Assembly (NCBI RefSeq): GCF_002105195.1
Contig: NZ_MUHU01000020.1
Coordinates: 1 to 64,000, forward strand
Reading direction: 5' to 3'
DNA from: Derxia lacustris
Lineage (GTDB): Bacteria; Pseudomonadota; Gammaproteobacteria; Burkholderiales; Burkholderiaceae_E
DNA length: 64,000 nt
A model generated the notes under the pieces. It was not told the DNA's origin and ran no database searches. It worked only from the letters and a program-made list of their open reading frames with translations. Both the position numbers and the translations under genes were made by a program. Below, one piece after another: positions 29,944 through 39,800 of this stretch (position 1 is its first letter; the number at the start of each line of letters is the position of its first letter).

Positions 29944-31215
29944 TCAGTTGGCGCGCGCGGCAAGGCGAACGCTGTCGCCGCCCTTGCTTGCGCTCGGGCC
30001 GGCGTCGCGGCTGGCTTCGGCCGCCGCCTTCAGGCCATCGACCGGCGTGCCGGTCACCTGCGCCACGCTGCGGCCGTCGGTCTTCATCGCGACCTTGGTC
30101 GGCACCACCTTGGCGCCGGGCCGCACGCGTTGCAGGCCGTTGACGACGATGGTTTCGCCGGGCGCGAGGCCGCTCTTGACCACGCGCAGGCCGTCGACCG
30201 CCGCGCCGAGGGTGACGGCGCGGTAGTCGACCGTGTCGCCGTCCTTGAGCACGAAGACGAACTTGCGGCCGAGGTCGGTGCCGACCGCGCGGTCTTCGAT
30301 CAGCACGGTGTCGCGCGACTCGTTGCCGACCAGCCGGATGCGCGCGAACAGCCCGGGCGTGAAGGCGCCGCCAGCGTTGTCGAACACCGCGCGGCCGCGG
30401 ATGGTGCCGGTGCGCGGATCGACCCGGTTGTCGATGAAGTCGATCTTGCCTTCGTGCGGATAGCCGTCTTCGCTGACCAGCCCCATCTGCACGCGGAATT
30501 CGCCGTGCTTGGCGAGGCCGGCGTAGCGCAGATAGGTGTGCTCGTCGGCATCGAAATAGGCGTAGACGCGGTCGTCGGCCACCACGGTGGTGAGCAGGCT
30601 GTCGGGCGTGACCAGGTTGCCGGCGGTGATCGCGGCGCGCGAGATGCGGCCGTCGATGGGCGAGCGCACTTCGCTGAATTCGAGGTTGAGCTTCGCGGCG
30701 TCGAGCGCAGCGGTCGCGGCGGCGACGGCGCTGGCGGCGGTCGCGCGGTCGGTGGCAAGCCGGTCGGCTTCTTCCTTGGCGATGGCGTTCTGCGCCAGCA
30801 GGCGCTCGGCGCGCTCATGGTTGCTGGTGGCGAGCGCCAGTTGGGCGGCGGCGCGGTCGCGCTCGGCGCTCAGGCGCGCCACCTCGGCGCGAAACGGCCG
30901 CGCATCGATGGCGTAGAGCAACTGGCCCTTCTTCACGCGCGCGCCGTCGGCAAACGCCACGCGGTCGATGAAACCGCCGACGCGCGGATGGATGTCGACC
31001 GTGCTCACGGCATCGAGCCGGCCGGTGAATTCATCCCAGTCGTTGAGCGACTTGTGCGCCACCTCGGCCACCGTGACCGGCATGGCCTGCGGCAGCGCCG
31101 GCGGCGCCTCGGCCTGACTCGAACCGCAGCCCGGCAGCAGGGTGACGGCGCCGGCGGCGCCAAGCGTGAGCGCGGACGACAGCAGCGCGCGGACAGTGAG
31201 CTTCTTGATGGCCAT
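29944..31215 (-). CDS. RND efflux periplasmic adaptor subunit, MexE-like lipoprotein
   Basis: A 423-residue membrane-fusion protein. A signal peptide with lipobox LLPGC anchors it to the inner membrane. Lipoyl (VDIHPRVGGFIDRVAFADGARVKKGQ), helical-hairpin (about 110-170), beta-barrel and membrane-proximal domains follow in the usual order, with the motif PIDGRISRAAITAGNLV. It bridges the pump and the outer-membrane factor. It is the first gene of the operon, transcribed away from the TetR regulator across an operator region. Confidence 0.93.
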   Translation of the reverse strand: MAIKKLTVRALLSSALTLGAAGAVTLLPGCGSSQAEAPPALPQAMPVTVAEVAHKSLNDWDEFTGRLDAVSTVDIHPRVGGFIDRVAFADGARVKKGQLLYAIDARPFRAEVARLSAERDRAAAQLALATSNHERAERLLAQNAIAKEEADRLATDRATAASAVAAATAALDAAKLNLEFSEVRSPIDGRISRAAITAGNLVTPDSLLTTVVADDRVYAYFDADEHTYLRYAGLAKHGEFRVQMGLVSEDGYPHEGKIDFIDNRVDPRTGTIRGRAVFDNAGGAFTPGLFARIRLVGNESRDTVLIEDRAVGTDLGRKFVFVLKDGDTVDYRAVTLGAAVDGLRVVKSGLAPGETIVVNGLQRVRPGAKVVPTKVAMKTDGRSVAQVTGTPVDGLKAAAEASRDAGPSASKGGDSVRLAARAN

Positions 31216-31305
31216 GTGAGTTTTCCTGGAAATCCCTGAGCAGCTGATGCAGGCCGACTTGTCCGCTTGACGCGGTTTCGGAAGTTGGCGGATGCTGGCT
31301 TCAAT

Positions 31306-31327
31306 GACGTTACCGATCGGTAACGTC
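31306..31327. promoter_or_regulatory. 22-bp perfect palindrome, probable TetR operator
   Basis: A perfect 22-bp palindrome with half-site GACGTTACCGA, located between the divergent efflux operon and its tetR gene, 91 bases upstream of the adaptor start. Position, length and perfect symmetry are what is expected of a TetR-family operator. A second, spaced dyad follows immediately. Confidence 0.75.
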
Positions 31328-31353
31328 CTGACCGAACGTTAGTTACCGGTCAG
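31328..31353. promoter_or_regulatory. Second dyad next to the operator
   Basis: Arms CTGACCG (31328-31334) and CGGTCAG (31347-31353) around a 12-base spacer containing AACGTT. It abuts the 22-bp palindrome and shares the ACCG core, so it may be a weaker second site. It sits directly before the tetR start, which would suit autoregulation. Confidence 0.45.
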
Positions 31354-31378
31354 TCACATGTCAACAGGAGAATGGGCC

Positions 31379-32041
31379 GTGAGCAGCAAGCCCGTCGGTG
31401 CAGTCGAGTCGCAGTGCAGCAGCACGCCGGACAGCGCCGAGCCGAACAAATGCAAGCCCACGCGGGTGCGCGACCGCATCTTTTCGAGTGCGCGCGAACT
31501 GTTTTCGCGCCACGGCTTGCGCGGCGTCGGCGTCGATGCAATCGCCTGCGACGCCGGCACCAACAAGATGAGTTTCTACAGAAACTTCGCGTCCAAGGAC
31601 GAATTGGTCGCCGAATGCCTGCGCGAATCGGAGCGCGAATTCTGGCAATGGTGGGATGAATTGACCGGCCCGTTCGAGGGCCAGCCGAGAAAGCAGATCG
31701 AAACCCTGTTCGACGCCTTCGTCACGAAAGTCTGCAATGACGAAGACCGCACGCGTGGTTGTGCGCTGGCAAATGCGATCGTCGAAATTCCGGATGTCGA
31801 TCATCCGGGCCGCATTGTCACGGTGGAATTCAAGGCGCGAATCCGCGCCCGCTTCGTGCAATGGACGCGCGAATTGCGCGCGCGCGATCCCGAGGTATTG
31901 GCCGACAGCCTGTTTCTGCTGATGGACGGCAGCTATCTGTCGCGGCTGGCCTTCGGCGACAGCGGCCCGATCCGACATGCGGGCCATGCAGCGCGCGCGC
32001 TGATGGACCAGCATTGCGCTGGCCGCGATTGCACCGGCTGA
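31379..32041 (+). CDS. TetR/AcrR family transcriptional regulator
   Basis: A 220-residue regulator. The N-terminal helix-turn-helix includes RDRIFSSARELFSRHGLRGVGVDAIACDAGTNKMSFYRNFASKDELV; the C-terminal part is a helical ligand-binding domain ending near the stop. The start is taken as GTG 31379, with AGGAG eight bases before it; an in-frame ATG at 31358 lies next to the operator dyad and has no ribosome-binding site. Divergent orientation to the efflux operon and the operator between them make it the likely repressor of the pump. Its stop abuts that of the convergent bacteriohemerythrin gene with no base between. Confidence 0.9.
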   Translation: MSSKPVGAVESQCSSTPDSAEPNKCKPTRVRDRIFSSARELFSRHGLRGVGVDAIACDAGTNKMSFYRNFASKDELVAECLRESEREFWQWWDELTGPFEGQPRKQIETLFDAFVTKVCNDEDRTRGCALANAIVEIPDVDHPGRIVTVEFKARIRARFVQWTRELRARDPEVLADSLFLLMDGSYLSRLAFGDSGPIRHAGHAARALMDQHCAGRDCTG

Positions 32042-32437
32042 TTAGGCCGCGCGGCGCTTGCAGGCATTGGCCAATTCGGCATCCATCGTCATCAGATGGG
32101 TGTGCAGCCAGGCCGGCAATACCTCATCCACATAGCCGCGCACGAATGCGGTTCGGCCTTTGACGGCGCGGGCGCGCATCTGATCCATTTCGCCGAGCAC
32201 GCGGGCGTGATCGCCTTCGTGCTCCTTGCGCGACGACAGACTGGTTTCGGTCATCAATTCGGTTTCGCGCGCGAAATGCGCCTGCGTATGCGCATAAAGC
32301 GCTTCCATCGCTGCGCCGAGTTCGGCATCGGCGGCCGATTGGGCGCGCGCCAGCAATTCGACGAATCCGTGGTGAATCGAATCCATTTCGGCTTGGCCGA
32401 GGGCGTGGCTGTCCTGCCAGGTGATGGGCGTGGTCAT
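32042..32437 (-). CDS. Bacteriohemerythrin (single-domain oxygen/iron-binding protein)
   Basis: A 131-residue four-helix-bundle protein. The di-iron ligands can be placed: His22 or 23, His54 and Glu58 (HFARE), His73 and His77 (HEGDH), and His114 with Asp119 (HLMTMD). No signal peptide is seen, so it is cytoplasmic and may bind or sense oxygen or supply it to membrane enzymes. The ATG at 32437 (MTTPITW) is preferred over an ATG ten codons upstream. Its stop TAA directly adjoins the tetR stop. It shares the AAT/TTG-leaning codon style of tetR and the EPS genes. Confidence 0.88.
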   Translation of the reverse strand: MTTPITWQDSHALGQAEMDSIHHGFVELLARAQSAADAELGAAMEALYAHTQAHFARETELMTETSLSSRKEHEGDHARVLGEMDQMRARAVKGRTAFVRGYVDEVLPAWLHTHLMTMDAELANACKRRAA

Positions 32438-32492
32438 GGCGGTCTCGTGAGGGAAAGGGCGGCGCAAAGGATAGAGGCGCGCCGCCCGGCGC

Positions 32493-34016
32493 TCAGTTGG
32501 CCGCCACCAGCCAGGGCATGAGCGCGTCGAAATTGAGCGAGCCGAGCCCGGTCGGAAAGTCGTAGCCGGCGCGGGCGATGCAGCCGGTGCTGCATGTGCC
32601 GTTGGCGCCGGTCTTCACGTCCGCGAACACGCTCGCGTAGTTGCCGGCCACGGCGGCGACCGCGCCGTAGAGCGTGGCGTGCGGCTTGCCGAGCGTGGCC
32701 TTGCCGGCCAGTTGGCGCAGCGCATTGGCGGCCGCGAAATGGCCGGCCACGGCCGGCGCGCCGGCGCTGGTGCCGCCCATCGACAGCCAGCTCGCCGCGC
32801 TGGCGCCGCTGGCGGTGAAGGCGGTGAACACGCCGCTGTACGGATCGGCGTTGAAGGCCACATCGGCATCGACGCGGCGGTTGCCGGTGGGCATCGACGG
32901 CAGGCCGGCGAGGCCTTGATAGGCCGGCCGCGCCACCACGGTCGAGGCGGCGCCGCCGGCTGACGCCCAGGCCTTTTCAGTGCGCGTGCCGCTGCCGGTC
33001 CAGCCGAGCGTGGTGCCGCCGACCGCCAGTACCGAGGCCGAGATCGCCGGCCAGTTGGCCTGCGTGCCGCTGTCGCCGGTCGAGGCGACATAGGTCATGC
33101 CGGCGGTCGAGAACAGCGCGCCGTCGTAGCCGCTCATCCAGCCGCCCTCGCCGGCGCCAAAACTCATGCTGACCACGCCGCGGCCGAGCGCATTGGCGAG
33201 CCTGATGGCGCCGGCCAGCTCGACGGTGCTGGCGCTGACCGCCTCGATCAGCACGATGCGCGCGAGTGGCGCCAGCGCATGCGCCCATTGCACGTCGAGC
33301 GCGGCTTCCTGGGCCCAGCCGGCGCTGTAGCCGGGCACGGCCGGGTTCACGCCGCCGGCGGCGGTGGCGGTCAGGCGCACGAAGCTGCATCCAGCGGCAG
33401 CGCTGGCGGCAAGCAGCGGCGGCTTGAAGCCGGCGGCAAGCGCCGTGGTCGGGCAGGCGGGCAGGCCGAAGCGCGCGTTGAAGGCGGCGAGATCGGCTTC
33501 GAGCTTGGGTGCGCGGTAGGCGCCGATCACGTAGATGGTCTGGCCGGCGCCGAGCGCGGCGCGGTCGGCCGCCGCCAGCTTGGCGATCTGGGCCGCCGCC
33601 GGCACGACGGGCAGCCGGTAGGCGGCACGGATCTGCGCCGGCGTGTAGGTGACGGCGCCGGTGCTGCTGGCGGCGGCGCTGGCGCGCGGCGGCAGCGCCG
33701 CGACCTGGGCGCGCGCCGACTCGAGCGTGAGCCCGCGCGTCTCGATGGCGCCGGCGCCGGCCGGCAGCGTGACCGGCGTGCCGGCGCCGGCGGCCGAAGC
33801 GCCCGAGCCGTCGGCATCGGACTCGGGCGGCTCGACCGTGACCGGCAGCATGGCGAACACCGGCGTGGCGACCGGCTCGACGGCGGCGGCGCTGGCGGCG
33901 GTCGCGCTCGATTCCGGCGCCTGCGATCCGCCGCCGCAGGCGCCGAGCGCGAGCGTTGCGACACCGGCGACCAGCGCGCGGCGCGCGGCGGCGCCGGATT
34001 GCTTGCGGCTTTGCAT
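32493..34016 (-). CDS. Sedolisin-type (S53) serine-carboxyl peptidase, lipoprotein
   Basis: A 507-residue predicted lipoprotein (lipobox LALGAC, Cys27). The S53 catalytic set is present: Glu237 and Asp241 in AQEAALD, the oxyanion Asp315 in ASTGDSG, and Ser417 in GGTSAGAP. Between the lipobox and the catalytic domain is a low-complexity Ala/Pro/Ser stretch (about 28-125) with no classical kumamolisin-like prodomain. The start ATG has AGGAG seven bases upstream. Sedolisins usually work at acidic pH outside the cell. It lies downstream of pbpC on the same strand with a 129-base gap. Confidence 0.82.
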   Translation of the reverse strand: MQSRKQSGAAARRALVAGVATLALGACGGGSQAPESSATAASAAAVEPVATPVFAMLPVTVEPPESDADGSGASAAGAGTPVTLPAGAGAIETRGLTLESARAQVAALPPRASAAASSTGAVTYTPAQIRAAYRLPVVPAAAQIAKLAAADRAALGAGQTIYVIGAYRAPKLEADLAAFNARFGLPACPTTALAAGFKPPLLAASAAAGCSFVRLTATAAGGVNPAVPGYSAGWAQEAALDVQWAHALAPLARIVLIEAVSASTVELAGAIRLANALGRGVVSMSFGAGEGGWMSGYDGALFSTAGMTYVASTGDSGTQANWPAISASVLAVGGTTLGWTGSGTRTEKAWASAGGAASTVVARPAYQGLAGLPSMPTGNRRVDADVAFNADPYSGVFTAFTASGASAASWLSMGGTSAGAPAVAGHFAAANALRQLAGKATLGKPHATLYGAVAAVAGNYASVFADVKTGANGTCSTGCIARAGYDFPTGLGSLNFDALMPWLVAAN

Positions 34017-34145
34017 GAGTGCTCTCCTGGCTGTTCGCGCCGGACTCTGGCGAGGCCGTCTTGACGCCTTGTTGCGCTGGCGCGGATCGGAGGAACTACG
34101 GCACGCCGGGCGCATTTCGTAGCGCCGGCGAGACGGGCGGCGGAA

Positions 34146-36890
34146 TCAGCGCGCGCCGTCCTGCCAGCGGAAGGCCAGCGTCGCGAAGCGGCCTTCGGCA
34201 TCGATGGCGGCGAGCCGGTGCGGGCCGGGCTCGGCCACGGCGATGGACACGGTCTGCGCGGCTGGCGCGCTGGCCACCACCCGGTCGTCGAGCAGCCAGA
34301 CCACGCTGGCGCGGGCGCCGACGGCGCGCAGCGCGAGCACGGCGGCGGTCTTGCCCGGCGCCGGGCGCAAGGTGGCGCCGGGATCGAGGCCTTCGATGTG
34401 CAGCGTGCGCTGCGGCGCATCGGGCCGGCAGCCATCGGCCCAGGGCCAGGCGGCCTCGGGCGCGCGGCGTTCGGGCGCGAGCCAGGGGTCGAGCAGCGTG
34501 GGCCAGCGCGGGATGTCGATGCGTTCGGGCGCGGCGGGCGTGGCGGCGGCGACGGCAGAAGACGCGAGCGCGGCGGCGTTGGCGTGCGTGGCGCCGTCCG
34601 CGCCGCCGCGCAGGCAGTCGGGCCGCAGCCGGCGCTGGTGGGCGCGGTCGATCCACAGCGTCTCGGTCCAGCCGCCGCTGCGCAGCCGGTCGGGCAGCGT
34701 GGGCGGCGTGGCGCCGTCGAGCGTCCAGGCGCGGCGGCGCTCGCGGCACAGCGCGGGCTCGGTCTGGCTCGCGGCGAGTCCGCCGGGCCAGCAGATGTCG
34801 GCCGCGACCACGCCGGGCGGCGCGCCGCGCTGGACGAGCGCGCCGGGCGGTGCCGAGCCGGGCAGTGCGGAGCCAGGCGCAGTGGTCCGGGCCGGATCGG
34901 GCGCGGCACCCCGAGCCGCATCGGCAGCGCTCGCGGCGGCGGCGGCGGCGTCCGGCCCGGCACCGACCGCGCGCGGCAGCGCCAGCATCAGATCGCGCAC
35001 CAGCGGCGCCGAGGTGTTGGCGCCGAAATGCCCGGGATTGGGCGTGCCGTCGGGCCGGCCAACCCACACTCCCACCGTGTACGCATCCGTCACCGCCACC
35101 GCCCAGGCATCGCGGAAGCCGAAGCTCGTGCCCGTCTTCCACGCGATGCCGGCGGTGTCGAGGTTGAACGGCCGGTCGGGCTTGCCGCCGTTCTCCAGGA
35201 TCTCGCGCACGATGAAGGCGGCGCCGGGGCTCATCAGCCGGGTTTCCACGACCGGCGCGTCGGGCACGAAGCGGGGACGTCCGGCAATGCCGCCGCGCGC
35301 GAACGCGGTGTAGGCGCCGACCAGTTCCTCCAGCGTGGTGCCGCCGCCGCCGAGGATGAGGCTGAGATTGGGCTCGGCGCCGCCCGGCATGCGCAGCCGC
35401 AGACCGGCGTTGCGCAACGTGCCGGCAAAGCGCGCCGGCCCGAGCCGGTCGAGCAGATCGACCGCCGGCACGTTGAGCGAGCGTTGCAGCGCCTCGCTGA
35501 CGCTGACCGGCCCGCTGAACGCCGCCTGGAAATTGCCCGGCGCATAGCCGCCGAAATCCTGCGGCGCGTCGATCAGCAGGCTCTCGGAATGGATCAGCCC
35601 CTCGTCGAGCGCAAGCGCATACAGGAAGGGCTTGAGCGTGGAGCCGGGCGAGCGCACGGCGCGGACCATGTCGACATGCGCGGCGCGGCTGGCGTCGCCG
35701 AAATCGGCCGAGCCGGCATAGCCGCGCACCGCGAGCGTGGCGTTCTCGACCACCAGCGCGGCGATGGACACATGCGCCGGCAGGCTGCCGAGGCGGTCGA
35801 GCAGCAGTTGCTCAAGGTGGCGCTGGATGCCGGCGTCGAGCGTGGTGCGCAGCACTTCGCGGCCGCTGGCGTCGCGCTCGGTGGTGGCGCGCGCGGCGCT
35901 GCCGGCCGGCGCGGCGGCGCCCGCTGCATCCCGCGCTGCACTCTGAGCCGCGCCGCGTGCCGCGCCGGCCGGGCGCGCTTGCTGGCGCAGCCGCTCGGCC
36001 GCCAGCGGCGCAAGCCAGTGCGCGCGGATCGGCTGGGCAATGATGGTTTCGATGCGCGCGTCGGCGACCGTGGCCGCATCCCAGGCGCCGCTGGCCTGCA
36101 TGCGCGCGAGCAGCTTGTCGCGCGCGGCGCGGGCGGCGGCCGGTGCGCGGTCGGGTCGCAGCCGCGACGGCGCCTGCGGCAGCACCGCCAGCAGCGCGGC
36201 CTCGCCGGCGCTCAGCTCGCGCGCCGGCTTGCCGAGGTAGGCGCGGCTCGCCATCTCCACGCCCTCGACCATGCCGCCCATCGGCGCGCGGTTCAGGTAC
36301 AGCTCAAGAATCTCGCGCTTGCCGAGGCGCGCCTCGATCTGCATCGCGCGCACGGCCTGCCTCAGCTTGGTGGCGAGCGAACGGCGCGCACCCGGCGCCG
36401 GCGGCTCCAGCAGCCGCGCGACCTGCATCGTGAGCGTCGAGCCGCCCGACACGACGCGGCCGTTGCGCGCCCATTGCCAGCCGGCGCGCGCGAGCGCCAG
36501 CGGATTGACGCCCGGGTGCTGCCAGAACGCACGGTCCTCATAGCCGACCAGCGCCTGCACATAGAGCGGCGACACCGCGTCGAGCCGGACCGGCACGCGC
36601 CACACGCCGTCGCGGCTGGGGTAAGTGCGCAGCGGCGTGCCGTCGGCGGCCAGCACCACCAGCGCGCCATCGGCACCGGCGCGCGGCAGCGGCGGCGGAA
36701 AGACGCGGTCGAGCAGCAGCACGGCGGCGCAGATGCCGGCGGCAATCGCAGCGGTGATGCGGCGCGCGCGGCGGTCGAGCGCGCGCCGCGCGGCCTGCTC
36801 GGCGCGGGCGGTCGACGCCGGGTCGGCCACGCCGTCCACGCCAGCCGCCCCGCCCGAGCCGTCCGCGCCGCCGCCCTCCTCCGCGCTCAC
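34146..36890 (-). CDS. pbpC: Penicillin-binding protein 1C
   Basis: A 914-residue bifunctional class A penicillin-binding protein. An N-terminal membrane helix (about 45-65) is followed by the glycosyltransferase domain (EDRAFWQHPGVNPLA, GGSTLTMQVARL) and the transpeptidase with S-x-x-K STLK, SLN and KTGT motifs, then the PBP1C-specific C-terminal domain. Two Ala-rich low-complexity inserts make it longer than usual: one after RLRQQARPAGAA and one after LPRAVGAGPDAA. The start is GTG 36890, overlapping the stop of the alpha-2-macroglobulin gene (GTGA). The pbpC/alpha-2-macroglobulin pair is conserved and thought to repair the wall and trap proteases after envelope breach. Confidence 0.93.
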   Translation of the reverse strand: MSAEEGGGADGSGGAAGVDGVADPASTARAEQAARRALDRRARRITAAIAAGICAAVLLLDRVFPPPLPRAGADGALVVLAADGTPLRTYPSRDGVWRVPVRLDAVSPLYVQALVGYEDRAFWQHPGVNPLALARAGWQWARNGRVVSGGSTLTMQVARLLEPPAPGARRSLATKLRQAVRAMQIEARLGKREILELYLNRAPMGGMVEGVEMASRAYLGKPARELSAGEAALLAVLPQAPSRLRPDRAPAAARAARDKLLARMQASGAWDAATVADARIETIIAQPIRAHWLAPLAAERLRQQARPAGAARGAAQSAARDAAGAAAPAGSAARATTERDASGREVLRTTLDAGIQRHLEQLLLDRLGSLPAHVSIAALVVENATLAVRGYAGSADFGDASRAAHVDMVRAVRSPGSTLKPFLYALALDEGLIHSESLLIDAPQDFGGYAPGNFQAAFSGPVSVSEALQRSLNVPAVDLLDRLGPARFAGTLRNAGLRLRMPGGAEPNLSLILGGGGTTLEELVGAYTAFARGGIAGRPRFVPDAPVVETRLMSPGAAFIVREILENGGKPDRPFNLDTAGIAWKTGTSFGFRDAWAVAVTDAYTVGVWVGRPDGTPNPGHFGANTSAPLVRDLMLALPRAVGAGPDAAAAAASAADAARGAAPDPARTTAPGSALPGSAPPGALVQRGAPPGVVAADICWPGGLAASQTEPALCRERRRAWTLDGATPPTLPDRLRSGGWTETLWIDRAHQRRLRPDCLRGGADGATHANAAALASSAVAAATPAAPERIDIPRWPTLLDPWLAPERRAPEAAWPWADGCRPDAPQRTLHIEGLDPGATLRPAPGKTAAVLALRAVGARASVVWLLDDRVVASAPAAQTVSIAVAEPGPHRLAAIDAEGRFATLAFRWQDGAR

Positions 36891-39800
36891 TTGCGAACCG
36901 GATCGACCACCGTGATGTCGGCCTCGGCCTTGCCGATGCCGCGCAGCGCCGGCCGGTACATGTCCTCGGCAAAGCTCGGCGGCACGCCGTAGCGGCCGGG
37001 CGTCACCACCCGCACCACGTAGTACAGATCGACCGGATTGCCGTCGAGGTTGAGCGCCGCCACAAAGCGGTCGTCGCGGAACTCCACATGCCTGATGCGC
37101 GGATTGGCCATCGCGCCGGCCAGCGCCACGCCGTCCACCGTGTAGGCGCCGGCGCCCTGCCCGTCGACGAGGTTGAGGTTCTCGATCTCCACGCCGGCCG
37201 GGATGCGGTCCACCACCAGCCCCTGCGCGATCGGCTGCTTCGCCGTCGCGCGCACCCGCACCAGATAGACCTCGCCGGTGCGCAGCTCGCGCGTGCTCAG
37301 GCGCTTGCCGTCCACCGTCCACCAGCTGCGGTCCAGCTCGATGCGCGGATCGGCGATGACCGGCGGCTTGACCGGGAAGCCCTCGGTCGCCACTTCAACC
37401 CACAGCGCCGCGCTGCCCGTGTTGGTCACGGCGATGCCGCGCTTGAGCGTGTCGCCGGTCCAGCCGCGTTGCAGGCTGCCGCGCGTGCTCACGGCCTCCT
37501 TGGCGCCGCCGGCGTCGATGTCGAGCTTGAGCTCGGCGCCCTTGGCATCGGCCGGGCCGGAGCCGGCGCCGCGCGCGGCCAGGAACAGCGCTGCCTGCTC
37601 CTGCGTGGAGTGGTAGTTGCCCCAGCCGCGCTCGCGCCGCTCGTCGAAGGCGTTGACCAGCTCGGCCAGCATTTCGCCGCTGCGCGCGGGCGCGGCGTTG
37701 TGGCGCAGCAGCAGCGCCAGCGCCAGCGCGGTATCGCGTTCGCGCGAGCCGTATTGCGTCAGCCAGTCGTCCCACCAGCCGCTGGCCGAGGGCACGAGGC
37801 CGTAGGGCCGCGCAAAGGCGTCGTCGAGCGCGACCTTGGCGCGCGCCTCGTCGCCCATCAGCCGCAGCGCGATGCCGAGCTGCACCAGCGGCAGCGGCGA
37901 GCGCGCATTGCCGCGGAACTCGTCATGCAGCCGGCGCAGCGTGGACAGCGGCGCGCGCGCCTCGCGCGCCAGCACATAGCCCTGGTAGGCGGCGGCGTCG
38001 AAGCGCGCATGCGCGTTGCGCAGCAGCTCGCGGTCGTTCCAGTTGGGCCGGCCCTTGTCGTCGGGCTTGATACCGGCCGGCAGCGTGAGCTGGCGCCCCG
38101 GCTGCTGCTGGAACTCGGCCAGCAGGTTGTCGAGCGAGCTTTTCAGCATCGCCTCGGGCGGCAGGAAACCGGCCTCGCGCGCATCGAGCAGGAAGGCGGT
38201 GGCATAGGCGCTGAGCCAGTCTTCATACGGGCTCGACGCGCTCCACAGGCCAAAGCCGCCGCGCGACTGCTGCATGCCGGCCAGCCGCGAGAAGGCCGAA
38301 TCGAGCCGCTTGCGGCGTTCCTCGGGCGCGGCCGGCGTCAGGCCCCAGAGCAGCGCGGTCGGCTCGTCGATGTAGACGTTGGGATAGGCCGAACTCACGG
38401 TCTGCTCCAGGCAGCCGTAGGGGTAGCGCAGCAGGCCGCGCACCGCCGAGCGCACGTCGATCGGCGGGCGGTCCGACGCGCTCAGGCCGACGGTCGCCGA
38501 GCCGAGCCACAGGCCGTCGAGCGCGCTGGCGTCGAGCTTGACCGTGGCGCCCGGTTCGATGCGCAGCCGCTTCACGTCGCGTTGCAGCGGCGTGGCCGGA
38601 CGCACTTCGAGCGCGGCCTCGCGCTTGAGCGAAACGGCGCCGGCCGTGAGCGCGAGCCGCAGCGGCGCGATGCCGGCCGCGTCGCTCGCCTCGACGCTGA
38701 AGCGCAGCGTCTGGCGTTCCTTGTCCGCGAGCTTGACCGTGCGTTCGCCGCCGGCAATCCGCAGCGGGCTGTCGGCCGTGAGCTTGAGCGCCACGTCCTG
38801 CGGCGCGCCCGTCATGTTGGTCACGTCGAGCGCGATGCTGGCCTGATCGCCGGGCGAGATGAAGCGCGGCATGGCCAGCTCGGCCACGATGGGCGCGGCC
38901 ACGGTCATGTCGGCCTGGGCGCTGCCGAAGCGGTCGGCGCCGCTCGCCACCACCATCAGCCGCAGCGTGCCGTTGAAGTCGGGCAGATCGAGCGGCACCG
39001 TGGCCTGCCCGTTGGCATCGACGGCCACCGGGCCGCTGAACAGATCGACCAGCTTCACCTTCTGCGGCGGGCTTTTGGTGTCGCGCATGCCGCTGTCGCC
39101 GCCAAAGCGCTGCTTGGCCAGATTGCCGTCGAGCTTCTCGATGAGCTTGCCGTAGAAGTCGAGCAGGTCGGCGTCGTAGCGGTGCTTGCCAAAGAAGAAG
39201 TCGAACGGGTCGGGGGTTGCGTAGCGGGTGATGTCGAGGATGCCGGTATCGACCGCCGACACGGTGACGATCACCGGTTTGCCGGCGCTGGTGGCGGGCG
39301 CGGCGTAGGGCTTGCCGTCGGCGCCGGTGAGCTTGACCTTGAGGTTCACGCGCGTCTCGGGCACGACCTTAGCCGGCGCTTCGAGCGCCACCTTCAGCCG
39401 GCGGTCCTCGCGCGCGATGGGCAGATAGGCCACGCCGACGGCGCGCGCCGGCGTCACTTTGTCGCCCTCGGAGCCGGGGCGGAAGGCGACGACCGTCAGA
39501 TAGAGGTCATGCCGGTTCCAGTCGGCGCCGATGGGCAGCTCGACCTTGGTGCCGCTGCTGCGCAGACGCAGCCGGCTGCTCCAGAGCACGCGGTCGCCCT
39601 CGACCGTGACGAGCGCTTCGCCGTCATGCGGCGGCGTGAGCGTGACGCTGGCCTTGGCGCCATTGGCATAGGGCGCGCCTTCGAGCTTGATCTGCACGCG
39701 GTCGGGCCGGTTGCCGGCTTCTTCCGCGTCCTGCGCGCCCCAGCCGGAATAGAAGGCGTAGCGCGCGGTCTGGCCGCTGTCGCGGTCGGCGATCTCCAGC

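Noticed and set aside
26657..30226. A 1189-codon open frame antisense to the RND pump
   Set aside because: His/Arg/Asp-rich nonsense composition opposite a clear MexF-like transporter.
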